Positions 30,635 to 41,096 of a stretch of DNA of 44,592 nt are shown piece after piece (position 1 is the stretch's first letter; the number at the start of each line of letters is the position of its first letter). The notes under the pieces are model-generated. The model worked only from the letters and a program-made list of their open reading frames with translations. It searched no databases and had not been told where the DNA came from. The DNA is from an uncultured Bacilli bacterium (GTDB taxonomy: Bacteria > Bacillota_I > Bacilli_A > RF39 > UBA660). Position numbers and translations under genes: made by a program. The stretch is taken from assembly GCA_947629025.1 (NCBI GenBank), contig CANRCC010000012.1:1-44592 (forward strand), read 5' to 3'.

Positions 30635-33001
30635 ATGGCAAAGGAATTAAATGATAAAGAGATAGAAAATATTGATAAATATTTTAGAGCAGCTAACTAT
30701 TTATCTGCATGTCAATTATATTTACTTGATAATCCACTTTTAGAGCGACCACTTAAAAGAAGTGATGTAAAAGCTAATATTGTAGGACATTGGGGCACTG
30801 TACCAGGACAAAACTTTATATATGTACACTTAAATAGAATAATAAAAGAATATGATTTAAATATGATTTATATCTCAGGTCCTGGGCATGGAGGGAATGC
30901 TATAGTATCAAATGTATATTTAGAAGGAACATATAGTGAAATATATCCAAATATAACTGAAGATAAAGAGGGATTAAAGAAACTATTTAAGCAATTTAGC
31001 TTTCCTGGTGGAATATCATCTCATGTTGCTCCTGAAACACCAGGTTCAATAAATGAGGGAGGAGAACTTGGATATTCATTATCACATGCATTTGGTGCAG
31101 TTCTTGATAATCCTGATTTAATTGCCACATGTGTTGTTGGTGATGGTGAAGCAGAAACCGGCCCTTTAGCAACAAGCTGGCATTTGAATAAATTTTTAAA
31201 TCCAAAAACAGATGGTGTAGTATTACCAATATTACACTTAAATGGTTATAAAATTGCAAATCCAACAGTACTTTCTAGAATATCAATGGAAGAATTAGAA
31301 AACTATTTTAAAGGATGTGGATGGGAGCCTTATTATATAGAGGGTTCTAATCCAAAAGAGATGCATAAAAAAATGGCAGAAATATTAGATGAAATTGTAC
31401 TTAAAATAAATACAATAAAAAAAGATGCAACAGAAAATAAAATTAGAAGACCAATGTGGCCAATGATAATATTAAGAACTCCAAAAGGTTGGACAGGTCC
31501 AAAAGTTGCTGAAGGAAAGAGAATAGAGGGAACATTTAGAGCGCACCAAGTTCCAATTGCATTAAATGAAGAAAATGATAAAAATCTTGGTTTACTTGAA
31601 GAGTGGCTTAGAAGTTATAAACCAGAAGAATTATTTGATAAATCAGGTAGATTAAAAAAAGAATTAAAAAATTTAGCACCTATCGGAAATAGACGAATGG
31701 GAGCTAACTTAAATGCAAATGGTGGAGAATTATTTAAACCTCTTAAAACACCAGATTTTAAAAAATATGCTGTAGAATTTGAAAAACCAGGAAGTGTTGT
31801 AAAACAAGACATGATAGAACTTGGAAAATATATAAAAGATTTAATCAAAATAAATCAAGATAGTAGAAATTTTAGAATATTTGGACCAGATGAAGCATTA
31901 TCAAATAGATTAAATGCTATATTTGAAGAAACAGATAGACAATGGGTAAATAAAACATATGACTATGATGAATATCTTGATGTAGATGGAAGAGTTATAG
32001 ATTCCTATCTTTCAGAACATTTTTGTGAAGGTGCACTAGAAGGTTATTTACTAACAGGAAGACATGGATTTATTCATAGTTATGAAGCATTTGCAAGAAT
32101 AATTGATTCAATGGTTTCACAACATGCTAAATGGTTAAAAGTTACAAAAGAACTTCCATGGAGAGAAGATATATCTTCATTAAACATAATTTTATCTTCT
32201 CATATTTGGCAACAAGATCATAATGGATATACTCACCAAGATCCTGGATTTTTAAATCATTTAGTAACAAAAAAATCAGATATAGTAAGAATGTACCTAC
32301 CTCCAGATGCAAATTGTCTAATATCTTGTTTTGATCATATAATAAAGACAAAAAATTATATAAATGTAATTGTAGCATCAAAACATCCAAGATATCAATG
32401 GCTTTCTATGGATGAAGCAATAAAACATTGTACTAAAGGTATAGGAATATGGGAATTTGCAAGTAATGATGCTTTAGAAGAACCAGATGTTGTTTTAGCT
32501 TGTGCAGGAGATACACCAACTCTTGAAGTTTTAGCAGCTACTACTATATTAAATAAAGAAATACCAGATTTAAAAATTAGAGTTGTTAATATTGTTGACT
32601 TAATGAGATTAGAGTCTAATAAAAAACATCCACATGGACTTACTGATTCTGATTATGATGCAATATTTACAAAAGATAAACCAATTATATTTGCATTCCA
32701 TGGTTATCCATCTTTAATTCATCAATTAACATATAATAGAACAAACAAAAATATGCATGTACATGGTTATCAAGAAGAGGGTACTATCACAACTCCATTT
32801 GATATGAGAGTTCAAAATAAAATTGATAGATTTAATTTAGTAATAGATGTACTAAAATATGTACCAGATTTAGGTAATAAGTCATCACAGTTAATTGAAT
32901 GGTGTAAAAATAAATTAATAGAACATAAAGAGTATATAAAAGAATATGGTAAAGATATGGATATTATCTTAAATTGGAAATGGGATAAAAAGGATATTTA
33001 A
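30635..33001 (+). CDS. xfp: Xylulose-5-phosphate/fructose-6-phosphate phosphoketolase
   Basis: 788 residues, the normal length. Thiamine-diphosphate enzyme with family motifs [41 protein letters not shown] (cofactor-binding GDG), [12 protein letters not shown] and, in the second half, [22 protein letters not shown] and [10 protein letters not shown]. It cleaves xylulose-5-P (or fructose-6-P) with phosphate to acetyl-P and glyceraldehyde-3-P (or erythrose-4-P), giving heterofermentative sugar breakdown and ATP through acetate kinase. GTAGGAGG precedes the ATG. It is a single-gene unit. Presence in this genome points to a fermentative life. Confidence 0.98.
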   Translation: MAKELNDKEIENIDKYFRAANYLSACQLYLLDNPLLERPLKRSDVKANIVGHWGTVPGQNFIYVHLNRIIKEYDLNMIYISGPGHGGNAIVSNVYLEGTYSEIYPNITEDKEGLKKLFKQFSFPGGISSHVAPETPGSINEGGELGYSLSHAFGAVLDNPDLIATCVVGDGEAETGPLATSWHLNKFLNPKTDGVVLPILHLNGYKIANPTVLSRISMEELENYFKGCGWEPYYIEGSNPKEMHKKMAEILDEIVLKINTIKKDATENKIRRPMWPMIILRTPKGWTGPKVAEGKRIEGTFRAHQVPIALNEENDKNLGLLEEWLRSYKPEELFDKSGRLKKELKNLAPIGNRRMGANLNANGGELFKPLKTPDFKKYAVEFEKPGSVVKQDMIELGKYIKDLIKINQDSRNFRIFGPDEALSNRLNAIFEETDRQWVNKTYDYDEYLDVDGRVIDSYLSEHFCEGALEGYLLTGRHGFIHSYEAFARIIDSMVSQHAKWLKVTKELPWREDISSLNIILSSHIWQQDHNGYTHQDPGFLNHLVTKKSDIVRMYLPPDANCLISCFDHIIKTKNYINVIVASKHPRYQWLSMDEAIKHCTKGIGIWEFASNDALEEPDVVLACAGDTPTLEVLAATTILNKEIPDLKIRVVNIVDLMRLESNKKHPHGLTDSDYDAIFTKDKPIIFAFHGYPSLIHQLTYNRTNKNMHVHGYQEEGTITTPFDMRVQNKIDRFNLVIDVLKYVPDLGNKSSQLIEWCKNKLIEHKEYIKEYGKDMDIILNWKWDKKDI

Positions 33002-33045
33002 TATATCTTTTTTTTGTAGTATAATTATTATGGAGGGTACGTGGT

Positions 33046-34443
33046 ATGAAGTATGATGTTGTAATTGTAGGTGCAGGGCCTGCAGGATTATTTTGTGCAT
33101 ATGAACTTATAGAAAATAGTCCAAAGTTAAAAATAATAATTTTAGAAAAAGGTAAATTTGCTCATAATAGAGTTTGTCCAATGAACAAATTAAAAACTGA
33201 ATGTAAAAATTGTAATCCATGTAATATATTATCAGGTTATGGTGGTGCAGGTACATTTTCTGATGGTAAATTAAATTTTATTCCAAAATTAGGAAAATCA
33301 GATTTGTTCAAATATATGTCTGAAAGTGATGCATACAAGTTAATTGATGATACAGAAAAAATATTTAATAAATTTGGTATGGATGCAGAAATTTTTCCAA
33401 GTAATATCGAAGAAGCAAAAGAAATACAGAAGAAAGTTGCTAAACTTGGACAAAGATTACTAATAATTAAACAAAAACATATAGGTAGTGATTATTTGCC
33501 TAATTATATTGAAGAATTTTCTAAATATTTAGAAGATAAAGGAGTTAAGATATTAGAAAATACTAATGTATTAGATATTGAAAGTTTAAGTGAAGATAAT
33601 CATAAAGTTACTTATGAGATAAATAATAAAAAAGAATGTATAGATGCATTAAACGTAGTAGTTGCGCCTGGTAGAACTGGTGCAAAATGGGTTCAAGAAC
33701 TTGCTGATAAATATAAAATAGATTATATGTCAAAAAGTATTGAAATTGGAGTTAGAGTTGAAGTTAGAAAAGAAATAATGGAAGAAATATGCAACGTTAT
33801 ATATGATCCAACTATATTTATTAAGACTAAAACATATTCTGATGAAATAAGAACATTTTGTACAAACCCAGGAGGTTTTGTTGCAAAAGAAAATTATTAT
33901 GGATATATTTGTGTAAATGGACATTCCTTAAAAGATGTTAAGTCTAATAATTCAAATTTTGCATTTATTTGCAAGGTAAACTTAACTGAGCCTGTAACTA
34001 ATACTCGTGAATATGGTGAATCAATTGCTAAAATAGCAAATGTACTTGGAGATTCAAAACCAATTATTCAAACACTTAGAGATTTAAAAATGGGAAGAAG
34101 AAGCAATTTTAATAGAATAAATAAATTGTTTATTGAGCCTACACTTAAAGATTGTGTTGCAGGAGATCTTGCTTTAGTCTTACCACATAGAATAGTATTA
34201 AATGTATTAGAAGGATTAGAAGAGTTAGATAAAGTAATACCTGGGGTTAATAATGATGAAACTTTATTATATGGACCAGAAATTAAGTTCTTTAGTAATG
34301 AGATAACTACAGATAATAATTTTAAATTAGATAAATATAATGTATATTTCATAGGAGATGGTGCTGGTAAAGCAGGTAATATAGTTTCTGCAGCTGCAAC
34401 AGGATTAGTATCAGCAAGAGATATATTAAATAGAGTAAAATAA
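33046..34443 (+). CDS. FAD-dependent dehydrogenase (COG2509 type)
   Basis: 465 residues. FAD-binding VVIVGAGPAGLFCAYEL at the N-terminus, a Cys-rich loop (CPMNKLKTECKNCNPCNILSG) followed by GYGGAGTFSDGKLNF, and at the end FIGDGAGKAGNIVSAAATG. These are features of the uncharacterised FAD-dependent dehydrogenases of COG2509, common in anaerobes. The substrate is unknown; the four closely spaced Cys may bind an Fe-S cluster or metal. GGAGGGTACGTGGT precedes the ATG. It is monocistronic, with a terminator that begins inside its last codons. Confidence 0.88.
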   Translation: MKYDVVIVGAGPAGLFCAYELIENSPKLKIIILEKGKFAHNRVCPMNKLKTECKNCNPCNILSGYGGAGTFSDGKLNFIPKLGKSDLFKYMSESDAYKLIDDTEKIFNKFGMDAEIFPSNIEEAKEIQKKVAKLGQRLLIIKQKHIGSDYLPNYIEEFSKYLEDKGVKILENTNVLDIESLSEDNHKVTYEINNKKECIDALNVVVAPGRTGAKWVQELADKYKIDYMSKSIEIGVRVEVRKEIMEEICNVIYDPTIFIKTKTYSDEIRTFCTNPGGFVAKENYYGYICVNGHSLKDVKSNNSNFAFICKVNLTEPVTNTREYGESIAKIANVLGDSKPIIQTLRDLKMGRRSNFNRINKLFIEPTLKDCVAGDLALVLPHRIVLNVLEGLEELDKVIPGVNNDETLLYGPEIKFFSNEITTDNNFKLDKYNVYFIGDGAGKAGNIVSAAATGLVSARDILNRVK

Positions 34444-34453
34444 CTCTTTTTTT
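34432..34453 (+). terminator. Terminator after the FAD-dependent dehydrogenase
   Basis: AGAGT (34432-34436)/ACTCT (34443-34447) with loop AAAATA and a T run; overlaps the stop codon. Confidence 0.75.
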
Positions 34454-34481
34454 ATGGTATAATATCGTAAAGGTGATTAAT

Positions 34482-35186
34482 GTGAGAAAAAAAGTTGCTA
34501 TTGTAACAGGTGGTGCGAAAGGAATTGGCAGAGAATTAGTAAAAGAGTTAGCTAACAATAATTATGACGTTATAATTAGTTATAATAAAAGTAAAATTGA
34601 GGCAGAAGAATTAATGAATTATATAAATAATAATACAAATGTAAATGCAACCATAATAAAATGTGATATTACAAATGAACAAGAGATAATTAAAATGAGA
34701 GATACAATTATAGTTAAGTATAATAAAATTGATTTATTAATAAATAATGCATCATACGCATGTGATAATTATATTGATGATAAATCGAAAGAAGAATTTT
34801 TAAAAGTTCTAGAAGTTAATGTTGTAGGTACATTTTTAGTTACTAAGTATCTTTATCCATATATTAATAATGGAATTATAGTTAATGTATCATCAACAGA
34901 TGCTACATATTCTTACAATAAAATAAGTATGGATTATTGTGCCTCAAAAGCTGCAATAAATTCGCTAACAAAAACATTTTCACAGGAATTTACAAACATA
35001 AAGGTAATTGGTGTTATGCCACGATGGACTAATACTGAATCAGTAAAAGAAATGAATCAGGATTATTTAAAAAATGAACTAAAAAGAATAGGACAAGAAA
35101 GATTATATGAACCAGATGAAGTAGCTAAAAATATAATTAATATAATTAATAGCAATATAAATAGTGGAGATATTGTTGAGGTATAA
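34482..35186 (+). CDS. Short-chain dehydrogenase/reductase (FabG-like)
   Basis: 234 residues. NAD(P)-binding VTGGAKGIGRELV, LLINNASYA, catalytic Ser in VNVSSTDATYS and Tyr/Lys in YCASKAAINSL form the complete classical SDR set. It is FabG-like in length, and the basic residues after the first strand (SYNKSK) favour NADPH. The substrate is open: 3-ketoacyl-ACP or another carbonyl. No fatty-acid genes are adjacent. GTG 34482 is taken as start because AAGGTGAT lies directly before it; an earlier GTG (34473) is part of that site. An extended -10 TGGTATAAT lies at 34455-34463. Confidence 0.88.
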   Translation: MRKKVAIVTGGAKGIGRELVKELANNNYDVIISYNKSKIEAEELMNYINNNTNVNATIIKCDITNEQEIIKMRDTIIVKYNKIDLLINNASYACDNYIDDKSKEEFLKVLEVNVVGTFLVTKYLYPYINNGIIVNVSSTDATYSYNKISMDYCASKAAINSLTKTFSQEFTNIKVIGVMPRWTNTESVKEMNQDYLKNELKRIGQERLYEPDEVAKNIINIINSNINSGDIVEV

Positions 35187-35200
35187 TGAATAACTTGGTA

Positions 35201-35229
35201 TTGACAAAATAGTTATACATATGGATAAT
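35201..35229 (+). promoter_or_regulatory. Promoter of the methionine gamma-lyase family gene
   Basis: Consensus TTGACA (35201-35206), 17-base spacer and GATAAT (35224-35229). Confidence 0.6.
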
Positions 35230-35251
35230 AATTTAGAAATGTGGTGTGTTT

Positions 35252-36478
35252 ATGAATATAGATAAAATTATAAAACAAGCAGAAAGTTCTATTAAAGAAG
35301 AATTTGAAAAGATAGATGAATTATGTTATAAAAATAGCCAAAAAGTTTTAAATGCATTTAGAAAAAATAAAATTTCAGAAGCACATTTTACTGAAACAAC
35401 AGGATATGGTTATGATGATATTGGAAGAGACACTATTGAAAAAGTTTTTGCAGATGTATTAGATGCAGAAGATTCACTAGTTAGAAGTCAATTTATATCA
35501 GGATCACATGCATTAACTGTTGCTCTTTTTGCATATCTAAGACCTGGAGATACTATGTTAAGTATAACAGGAACACCATATGATACATTACACGAAGTTA
35601 TAGGAATTGTTGATAATGATAGTTCACTAAAATCATTTGGTATTAATTATATGCAAATTGATTTGAAAAATGATGACTTTGATTATGAAAGTATTGTAAA
35701 TATATTAAAGAATAACACTATAAAATTAATAGAAATTCAAAGATCAAAAGGATATAGTACAAGAAAAAGTATTACTATGGATAAACTTGAAAAAGTAATA
35801 AAAGAAATAAGAAAAATTGATAAAAATGTAATTATAATGATTGACAATTGTTATTGTGAATTTGTATCATATAATACACCCTTAACTTTAGGGGCTGACA
35901 TAATTGTTGGATCATTAATAAAAAATTTAGGAGGAGGAATCGCTCCTAATGGCGCTTATATTGCAGGTAAAAAGAAATTAGTTGATTTAGCAGCAGAAAG
36001 ACTTACACTACCAGGAGAAGGAAGAGAGGTAGGACCAACATTAGGAATTAACAAGTCAATATTACAAGGTCTTTTTATGGCTCCATCTGTAGTAGCAAGT
36101 GCCCTAAAAACAGCAATATTAGCAAGTAAAGTATTAGAAGATTTGGGATATGAAGTTGAACCAAGATATAACGATAAAAGAGCAGATATTGTTCAAAATA
36201 TTAAATTTAATGATGAAAATAAATTAATTAAATTTTGTCAAGGAATTCAGATGGGTTCACCAATAGATTCTTTTGCAATACCACAGCCATGGGATATGCC
36301 AGGATATGTTGACAAAGTTATAATGGCCGCAGGTACATTTACACAAGGTTCATCAATTGAAATATCATGTGATGGACCAATAAGAGAACCTTATATTGCA
36401 TATTTACAAGGAAGTCTTACATACGACTATGGGAAACTTGCATTAAAATCTGCAATAACAAAGTTAATTAATGATTAA
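35252..36478 (+). CDS. Methionine gamma-lyase family protein (PF06838, 'aluminium resistance' type)
   Basis: 408 residues of the PLP-dependent fold type I. The family marks are EAHFTETTGYGYDDIGRDTIE, RSQFISGSHALTVALFAYLRPGD, the PLP lysine K224 in GSLIKNLGGGIAPNGAYIAG, and RLTLPGEGREVGPTLG. Members are annotated as aluminium resistance or methionine gamma-lyase family proteins; the true reaction (C-S lyase on methionine or a related amino acid) is not settled. The ATG at 35252 is chosen over GTG 35246. It seems to begin a transcription unit with the two unknown genes below (gap 23 bases). Confidence 0.9.
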   Translation: MNIDKIIKQAESSIKEEFEKIDELCYKNSQKVLNAFRKNKISEAHFTETTGYGYDDIGRDTIEKVFADVLDAEDSLVRSQFISGSHALTVALFAYLRPGDTMLSITGTPYDTLHEVIGIVDNDSSLKSFGINYMQIDLKNDDFDYESIVNILKNNTIKLIEIQRSKGYSTRKSITMDKLEKVIKEIRKIDKNVIIMIDNCYCEFVSYNTPLTLGADIIVGSLIKNLGGGIAPNGAYIAGKKKLVDLAAERLTLPGEGREVGPTLGINKSILQGLFMAPSVVASALKTAILASKVLEDLGYEVEPRYNDKRADIVQNIKFNDENKLIKFCQGIQMGSPIDSFAIPQPWDMPGYVDKVIMAAGTFTQGSSIEISCDGPIREPYIAYLQGSLTYDYGKLALKSAITKLIND

Positions 36479-36501
36479 TATTAATAAAGGAAAGTGAAAA
36501 A

Positions 36502-37446
36502 ATGAAAGATATTAGAAATTACAATAGAGAATTTAGAAAATTTATATGTAAAATTGAAAGTTTATTTTCTTCTTATTGCGAATTAAACAATATAAATGAA
36601 TTAAAAGATCCTCAGAGTTTATATTTATCTATATTTAATTCTATCGCAAATGAAGGTATGTCTAATCCTATAGTAAGATTATTATATGGTTTATTATTGA
36701 TGATTGGATATAGTGATTCATATATGATGTTATTAACAAAAGATAAATATAATACGTTAACCAATGAAGAATCAATATATTTTAAATTATTAAAAAATGT
36801 GAAAAATAATGATGAATTGGTTAAATTATTTAATAGTAATCAAGTATTAGCAAGTTATGCAATATCATCTATAGTTGAATTTAATAAAATGAGTGCATTT
36901 GATAAAATTCTTAGAGTAAAAAGATTATCAGATATGGAAAAAGAAAAAATAAAAAGTATAAATACTTTATATTATCAAGATTTAGAAAATTATGATATTG
37001 AAATTAATATGGAATTAATTTTAAACCAAATAAGAAAAGGACTTAATACCTATCCATTAGATAAATTATTAATGGATTCATCAATGTTTTTAAATGAACT
37101 AAAAAATGCTAATGAATCTTCTGCTAAAAAAATACTATCTCATTTAATAAAAACAAATATAGTTGTTTGCGATTATATATTAAATTATCAATCAAGTAAT
37201 GAAAAATTTAATGATATTGGTATAAAAGAACGAGCAATTAATAAGTTAAAATGGTTTAAAGAGTGCGATAAAAATACACTTATAAAAAATTTAAGAGTAC
37301 ATCAAATAATGGAATTATTAGAAGATTATATGTATTATGAAGATATAGTTAACGATAATGATTTAAAACTGCCAGACTTTTATGATAATAAAATGGATGC
37401 AAAATTAAAGAAAAAATTAGAATTTATAGATCAGGAGACTAATTAA
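36502..37446 (+). CDS. Protein of unknown function, all-helical
   Basis: 314 residues, Lys/Asn/Leu-rich, strongly helical, without signal peptide. One weak hydrophobic stretch (VRLLYGLLLMIGY) lies near residue 58, probably a buried helix. No family is recognised. AAAGGAAAGTG precedes the ATG. It is followed after one base by the next small gene with its ribosome site inside this one, so both are translated together, most likely from the methionine gamma-lyase family promoter. Confidence 0.75.
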   Translation: MKDIRNYNREFRKFICKIESLFSSYCELNNINELKDPQSLYLSIFNSIANEGMSNPIVRLLYGLLLMIGYSDSYMMLLTKDKYNTLTNEESIYFKLLKNVKNNDELVKLFNSNQVLASYAISSIVEFNKMSAFDKILRVKRLSDMEKEKIKSINTLYYQDLENYDIEINMELILNQIRKGLNTYPLDKLLMDSSMFLNELKNANESSAKKILSHLIKTNIVVCDYILNYQSSNEKFNDIGIKERAINKLKWFKECDKNTLIKNLRVHQIMELLEDYMYYEDIVNDNDLKLPDFYDNKMDAKLKKKLEFIDQETN

Positions 37447-37447
37447 T

Positions 37448-37720
37448 ATGATAAATAAGTTAGAAATAGAAGAATATGTTGATACAATAATAAATGATAA
37501 TAAATTAAGGAAAGTAAATAACATATATTTATCAAAAAGACAAATAGATATATTAGATAAATATAAGATAGAATATAAAAATATTACAAACATAAAAGAA
37601 TTAATTTTTAATGTGGAAAATTATATAAATGAAAATTTTCAATATGAAGAATTAAGTGATTTGGAAAGTTTATCACAAGAATTATCAGAATTTAATTATT
37701 ATTATAATACTAGAAAATAG
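37448..37720 (+). CDS. Small acidic protein of unknown function
   Basis: 90 residues, helical, acidic at the C-terminal half (EELSDLESLSQELSEF). No family is recognised. It starts one base after the previous stop with CAGGAGA as ribosome site. It converges on the minus-strand gene at 37725 with only four bases between the two stops, and no clear terminator hairpin was seen there. Confidence 0.65.
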   Translation: MINKLEIEEYVDTIINDNKLRKVNNIYLSKRQIDILDKYKIEYKNITNIKELIFNVENYINENFQYEELSDLESLSQELSEFNYYYNTRK

Positions 37721-37724
37721 CATA

Positions 37725-38036
37725 TTACATGTTATTTTTTATATTATCTATCTCTTTATTGATAGCATTTATCATCTTTTTAAGCATTTCAATTGTTTCA
37801 TCTTGATTATTTGTTGAAAAATTAGGATTTGGATTATTAGGACTGCTCATATCTAATCCTCTTTCAGCCATTACTTGTTTATAATATGCATTTGTACAAA
37901 GTACTTGCGCGACCAACATAAGCCAGTTTCCCAAGGCATTTTGTTCATTTGCGGTCGTATCATCTATAAGAAGATATCCAACTGCAACAGCACTAAATGA
38001 AAATAATTTAGGGGATATGTTTGGAATTAGCCTCAT
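37725..38036 (-). CDS. Small membrane-associated protein of unknown function
   Basis: 103 residues. MRLIPNISPKLFSFSAVAVGYLLIDDTTANEQNA... has a moderately hydrophobic N-terminal half with one possible helix pair (SFSAVAVGYLLI and LGNWLMLVAQVL), then a Pro/Asn-rich break (SSPNNPNPNFS) and an amphipathic C-terminal helix. No family is recognised, but the N-terminal part reads as a well-conserved sequence. TAGGAGTATTATT precedes the ATG. It stands alone on the minus strand, divergent from the RNase Y gene. Confidence 0.7.
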   Translation of the reverse strand: MRLIPNISPKLFSFSAVAVGYLLIDDTTANEQNALGNWLMLVAQVLCTNAYYKQVMAERGLDMSSPNNPNPNFSTNNQDETIEMLKKMINAINKEIDNIKNNM

Positions 38037-38168
38037 AATAATACTCCTATATTTAATAATATGTAAAAAAAAGATTAAAATTTAATTTACTGATTTATAT
38101 ATAAAATATAATTATCTATTGTTTTTATCAAATATGAATAATAAAAAATTTTTGATATCTTTTAATTA

Positions 38169-38197
38169 TTGACTTTCTTACAAATAAATTTTATACT
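38169..38197 (+). promoter_or_regulatory. Promoter of the RNase Y gene
   Basis: TTGACT (38169-38174), 17-base spacer, TATACT (38192-38197). Confidence 0.7.
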
Positions 38198-38240
38198 AAT
38201 ATTGTAAAAAGAAATATTAAAATCAAGTTGGAGGGAAAAT

Positions 38241-39782
38241 ATGGAAAGATTATTATTTTCTACTCTTGGATTGATTTTTGGATCAGTATTAACAATAATT
38301 TTATTGAGTTTTGTAACAAAATCAAAAGAAAGAAAATCTGATAATATAATAGAAAAAGCTAAAAAAGAAGCGGATAAATTAAGACGTGATACATTGTTAG
38401 ATCTTAAAGAAGAACAACATAAATTAAAACAAGAAACTGAAAAAGAACTAAAAGAAAGAAAATCAGAAGTAAAAGAATTAGAAGATAGACTACAACAAAG
38501 AGAAAATAGTATAGATAGACGTGATCAATTACTACAAGATAGAGAAAATTTATTATCAGAAAAAGAAAATAGTTTAGTACAAAGACAAAAAGATATTCAA
38601 AAGTTGGAAGAAAAAACAGAAGATGTATTGAAAGAACAACTAGAGAAATTAGAAAAAATATCAGGATTAACAAAAGAAGAAGCAAAAAAATCAATAATGA
38701 AACAAGTTGAGACTTCTATGACAAAAGAAATTGCTGCATATATAAAAGATAGAGAAGCAGAAGCAAAATTAAACGTTGATAAAAAAGCAAAAAATTTATT
38801 AACATTATCAATGCAAAAATATGCATCAGATATTACAAATGAGGTAACTATATCTGTTATAAATTTACCTAATGATGAAATGAAAGGAAGAATAATTGGA
38901 CGTGAAGGTAGAAATATACGTACAATTGAGGCAGTAACAGGGGTAGATTTGATAATAGATGATACTCCAGAAGCAATTGTATTATCAAGTTTTGACCCAT
39001 TAAGAAGAGAAATAGCAAAAGTTACCATTGAAACATTAATAAAAGATGGAAGAATTCATCCAGGAAGAATTGAAGAAGTGTATGATAAATCTTGTGAAGA
39101 AATACATAATAAAATTATAGAAAAAGGTGAAGAAGCAATATTTCAGTTAGGAATAACAAAAATTGATCCAGAATTGGTAGAAATTATAGGTAAACTTCAC
39201 TTTAGAACAAGTTATGGACAAAATGCATTACAACATTCAATTGAAGTTGCAAATTTATCAGGTATATTAGCATCTGAGATTGGAGAAAATGCAAGTTTGG
39301 CCAAAAGAGCAGGATTACTTCATGACATAGGAAAAGCAGTTGATTTTGAAATTGAAGGTAGTCACGTTGAAGTAGGACTTGAAATTGCAAAAAAATATAA
39401 TGAAGATGAAGTTGTACAGAATGCAATTGCTTCACATCATGGTGATATTCCAGCAAATAATATAATATCATCATTAGTTGAAATTGCAGATGCAATAAGT
39501 GCATCAAGACCAGGTGCAAGAAATGATTCATTAGAAAATTATATCAAAAGATTACAACAACTAGAAGAGATAGCAAATAGTTTTGATGGTATTGAAAAAT
39601 CATTTGCAGTCCAAGCAGGAAGAGAATTAAGAGTAATTGTAAAACCAGAGGAAATAGATGAACTTACTGCAGTTAAAGTAGCAAGAGATATAAAAGATAG
39701 AATTGAAAATGAAATGCAATATCCTGGAACAGTAAAAGTAACATTAATTAGAGAAACTAGAGTTGTAGAAGAAGCAAAATAG
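38241..39782 (+). CDS. rny: Ribonuclease Y
   Basis: 513 residues, the normal length. One N-terminal transmembrane helix anchors it to the membrane, a long charged coiled coil covers residues ~25-165, the KH domain has [15 protein letters not shown] (about 215), and the HD domain has H361-D362 in [17 protein letters not shown]. It is the main initiator of mRNA decay in Bacilli, cutting single-stranded RNA internally within a degradosome-like complex. Ribosome site TTGGAGGG. It stands alone behind its own promoter. Confidence 0.98.
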   Translation: MERLLFSTLGLIFGSVLTIILLSFVTKSKERKSDNIIEKAKKEADKLRRDTLLDLKEEQHKLKQETEKELKERKSEVKELEDRLQQRENSIDRRDQLLQDRENLLSEKENSLVQRQKDIQKLEEKTEDVLKEQLEKLEKISGLTKEEAKKSIMKQVETSMTKEIAAYIKDREAEAKLNVDKKAKNLLTLSMQKYASDITNEVTISVINLPNDEMKGRIIGREGRNIRTIEAVTGVDLIIDDTPEAIVLSSFDPLRREIAKVTIETLIKDGRIHPGRIEEVYDKSCEEIHNKIIEKGEEAIFQLGITKIDPELVEIIGKLHFRTSYGQNALQHSIEVANLSGILASEIGENASLAKRAGLLHDIGKAVDFEIEGSHVEVGLEIAKKYNEDEVVQNAIASHHGDIPANNIISSLVEIADAISASRPGARNDSLENYIKRLQQLEEIANSFDGIEKSFAVQAGRELRVIVKPEEIDELTAVKVARDIKDRIENEMQYPGTVKVTLIRETRVVEEAK

Positions 39783-39837
39783 TTTCTTTTTTTAATATTA
39801 TAAGAAAAATATCATATAATTTTTATAGGTGATATAT

Positions 39838-40764
39838 GTGAAAAATACTATTAATTATTATTACAATATATCAATAGAAAATTTTATTAAGTCAGATAAA
39901 AATTATTATTTTTACTACAATAATGAAGAGTATCACCTAATTATTTTTAATAGGCCATATGAAGATATAGAGTCATTGTATAAATTGAATGTAGAGATGG
40001 TAAAGAGAAATTGTCTTGTTCATAAATTGATATTAAATAAAGATAATCAACTAGTTACTATGATAAATAATATCCCATACGTATTAATTAATTTATGCAA
40101 ATACAGAAATGATAGAGTATTTTTAAACGATATAAATTATATTCAAAATATGACAACAAATATAGAATATGACAATATGCTTCTTAGAAATGATTGGATT
40201 AAATTGTGGAGTGAGAAAATCGATTATTATGAATATCAAATTAGTCAGGTTGGTAAAAAATTTCCGATATTATGTGATAGTTTAAGTTACTTTATAGGGC
40301 TAGGAGAAAATGCAATAAGTTACATAGTTAATAATTCAACATCAGAAGATTATAAAATGTGTGTATCCCATAAAAGAATAGATATTAATCAAGGAAGTTT
40401 TGAATTTTATAATCCATTAAATTTTGTCATTGATAGTAGAGTTAGGGATGTGGCCGAGTATATAAAAAATTGTTTTATAAATGATAAGTTAGATTATTAT
40501 GAAATTAAATCGTATTTTAATATAAGTAATTTTAGTACGAGTGAATATATTCTTTTATTTTCAAGATTGTTATTTCCAACATTTTATTTTGATATGTACG
40601 ACGAAATAATAAATAATAGTGATGATGAAGAAAAAATAATTAAGCTTATAGAAAGAAATTACGATTATGAAGATGTGATATTTAACATTTATAAATTTAT
40701 TGTTTATGAAAGAGGGGTACAATTAGAACCAATTGAATGGATAATAAAAAGACATTCTAATTAA
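39838..40764 (+). CDS. CotS/YutH-like protein with degenerate kinase (APH-like) fold
   Basis: 308 residues. The segment CVSHKRIDINQGSFEFYNP and NFVIDSRVRDVAEYIKNCF resembles the catalytic-loop and metal-loop region of aminoglycoside-phosphotransferase/CotS proteins, in which HxDxxxxN and DFD would be expected. Here the catalytic Asp and the metal-binding Asn are not in place, so it is probably a pseudokinase. The helix KIDYYEYQISQVGKKFPIL with LSYFIGLGENAISYI fits YutH-like spore-coat relatives. The GTG at 39838 follows AGGTGATATAT. It converges with the Nfu gene, overlapping by 8 bases. Assignment rests on motif likeness only. Confidence 0.55.
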   Translation: MKNTINYYYNISIENFIKSDKNYYFYYNNEEYHLIIFNRPYEDIESLYKLNVEMVKRNCLVHKLILNKDNQLVTMINNIPYVLINLCKYRNDRVFLNDINYIQNMTTNIEYDNMLLRNDWIKLWSEKIDYYEYQISQVGKKFPILCDSLSYFIGLGENAISYIVNNSTSEDYKMCVSHKRIDINQGSFEFYNPLNFVIDSRVRDVAEYIKNCFINDKLDYYEIKSYFNISNFSTSEYILLFSRLLFPTFYFDMYDEIINNSDDEEKIIKLIERNYDYEDVIFNIYKFIVYERGVQLEPIEWIIKRHSN

Positions 40765-40996
40765 TGTCTTCTTTAAATTCTTTAACTTGTATTACTTCAG
40801 GGATTTCTGATGTTAAAATAGTTTCAATAGTCTCTGCAATTGTTAAGTCAGAATAAACGCAATTAGAACAAGTTCCAAGCATTTTGACATATGCAGTTCC
40901 ATTATCAAATTTTATAAATTCAACATCCCCACCATCATTTATTAAGAATGGTCTTATTTTTTCAATAACTTCTCTTATTTTTTCTTCGACGCTCAC
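40757..40996 (-). CDS. NifU C-terminal-type Fe-S scaffold (Nfu)
   Basis: 79 residues, a single Nfu domain: IRPFLINDGGDVEFIKFDN and the cluster-binding GTCSNC (C43, C46). Two subunits hold a [4Fe-4S] cluster between them and pass it to target enzymes. The start GTG at 40996 follows GGAGGAATAATT; earlier in-frame codons lack a ribosome site. It is transcribed toward the CotS-like gene. It probably receives sulfur from a cysteine desulfurase, such as the one at 7950, which is not linked in position. Confidence 0.92.
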   Translation of the reverse strand: MSVEEKIREVIEKIRPFLINDGGDVEFIKFDNGTAYVKMLGTCSNCVYSDLTIAETIETILTSEIPEVIQVKEFKEDIN

Positions 40997-41096
40997 AATT
41001 ATTCCTCCAATAAAATTATACACTTATTTGATAATATAGTAAAGTATAAGAGTAAAATGTTATATTTTGTGTTATAATAACAAAGAGAGGTTTATT

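Noticed and set aside
38404..39531. Several long minus-strand frames opposite rny
   Set aside because: Caused by AT-rich codon use of the opposite strand; extremely Leu/Phe-rich or His-rich, no ribosome sites, and rny is certain.
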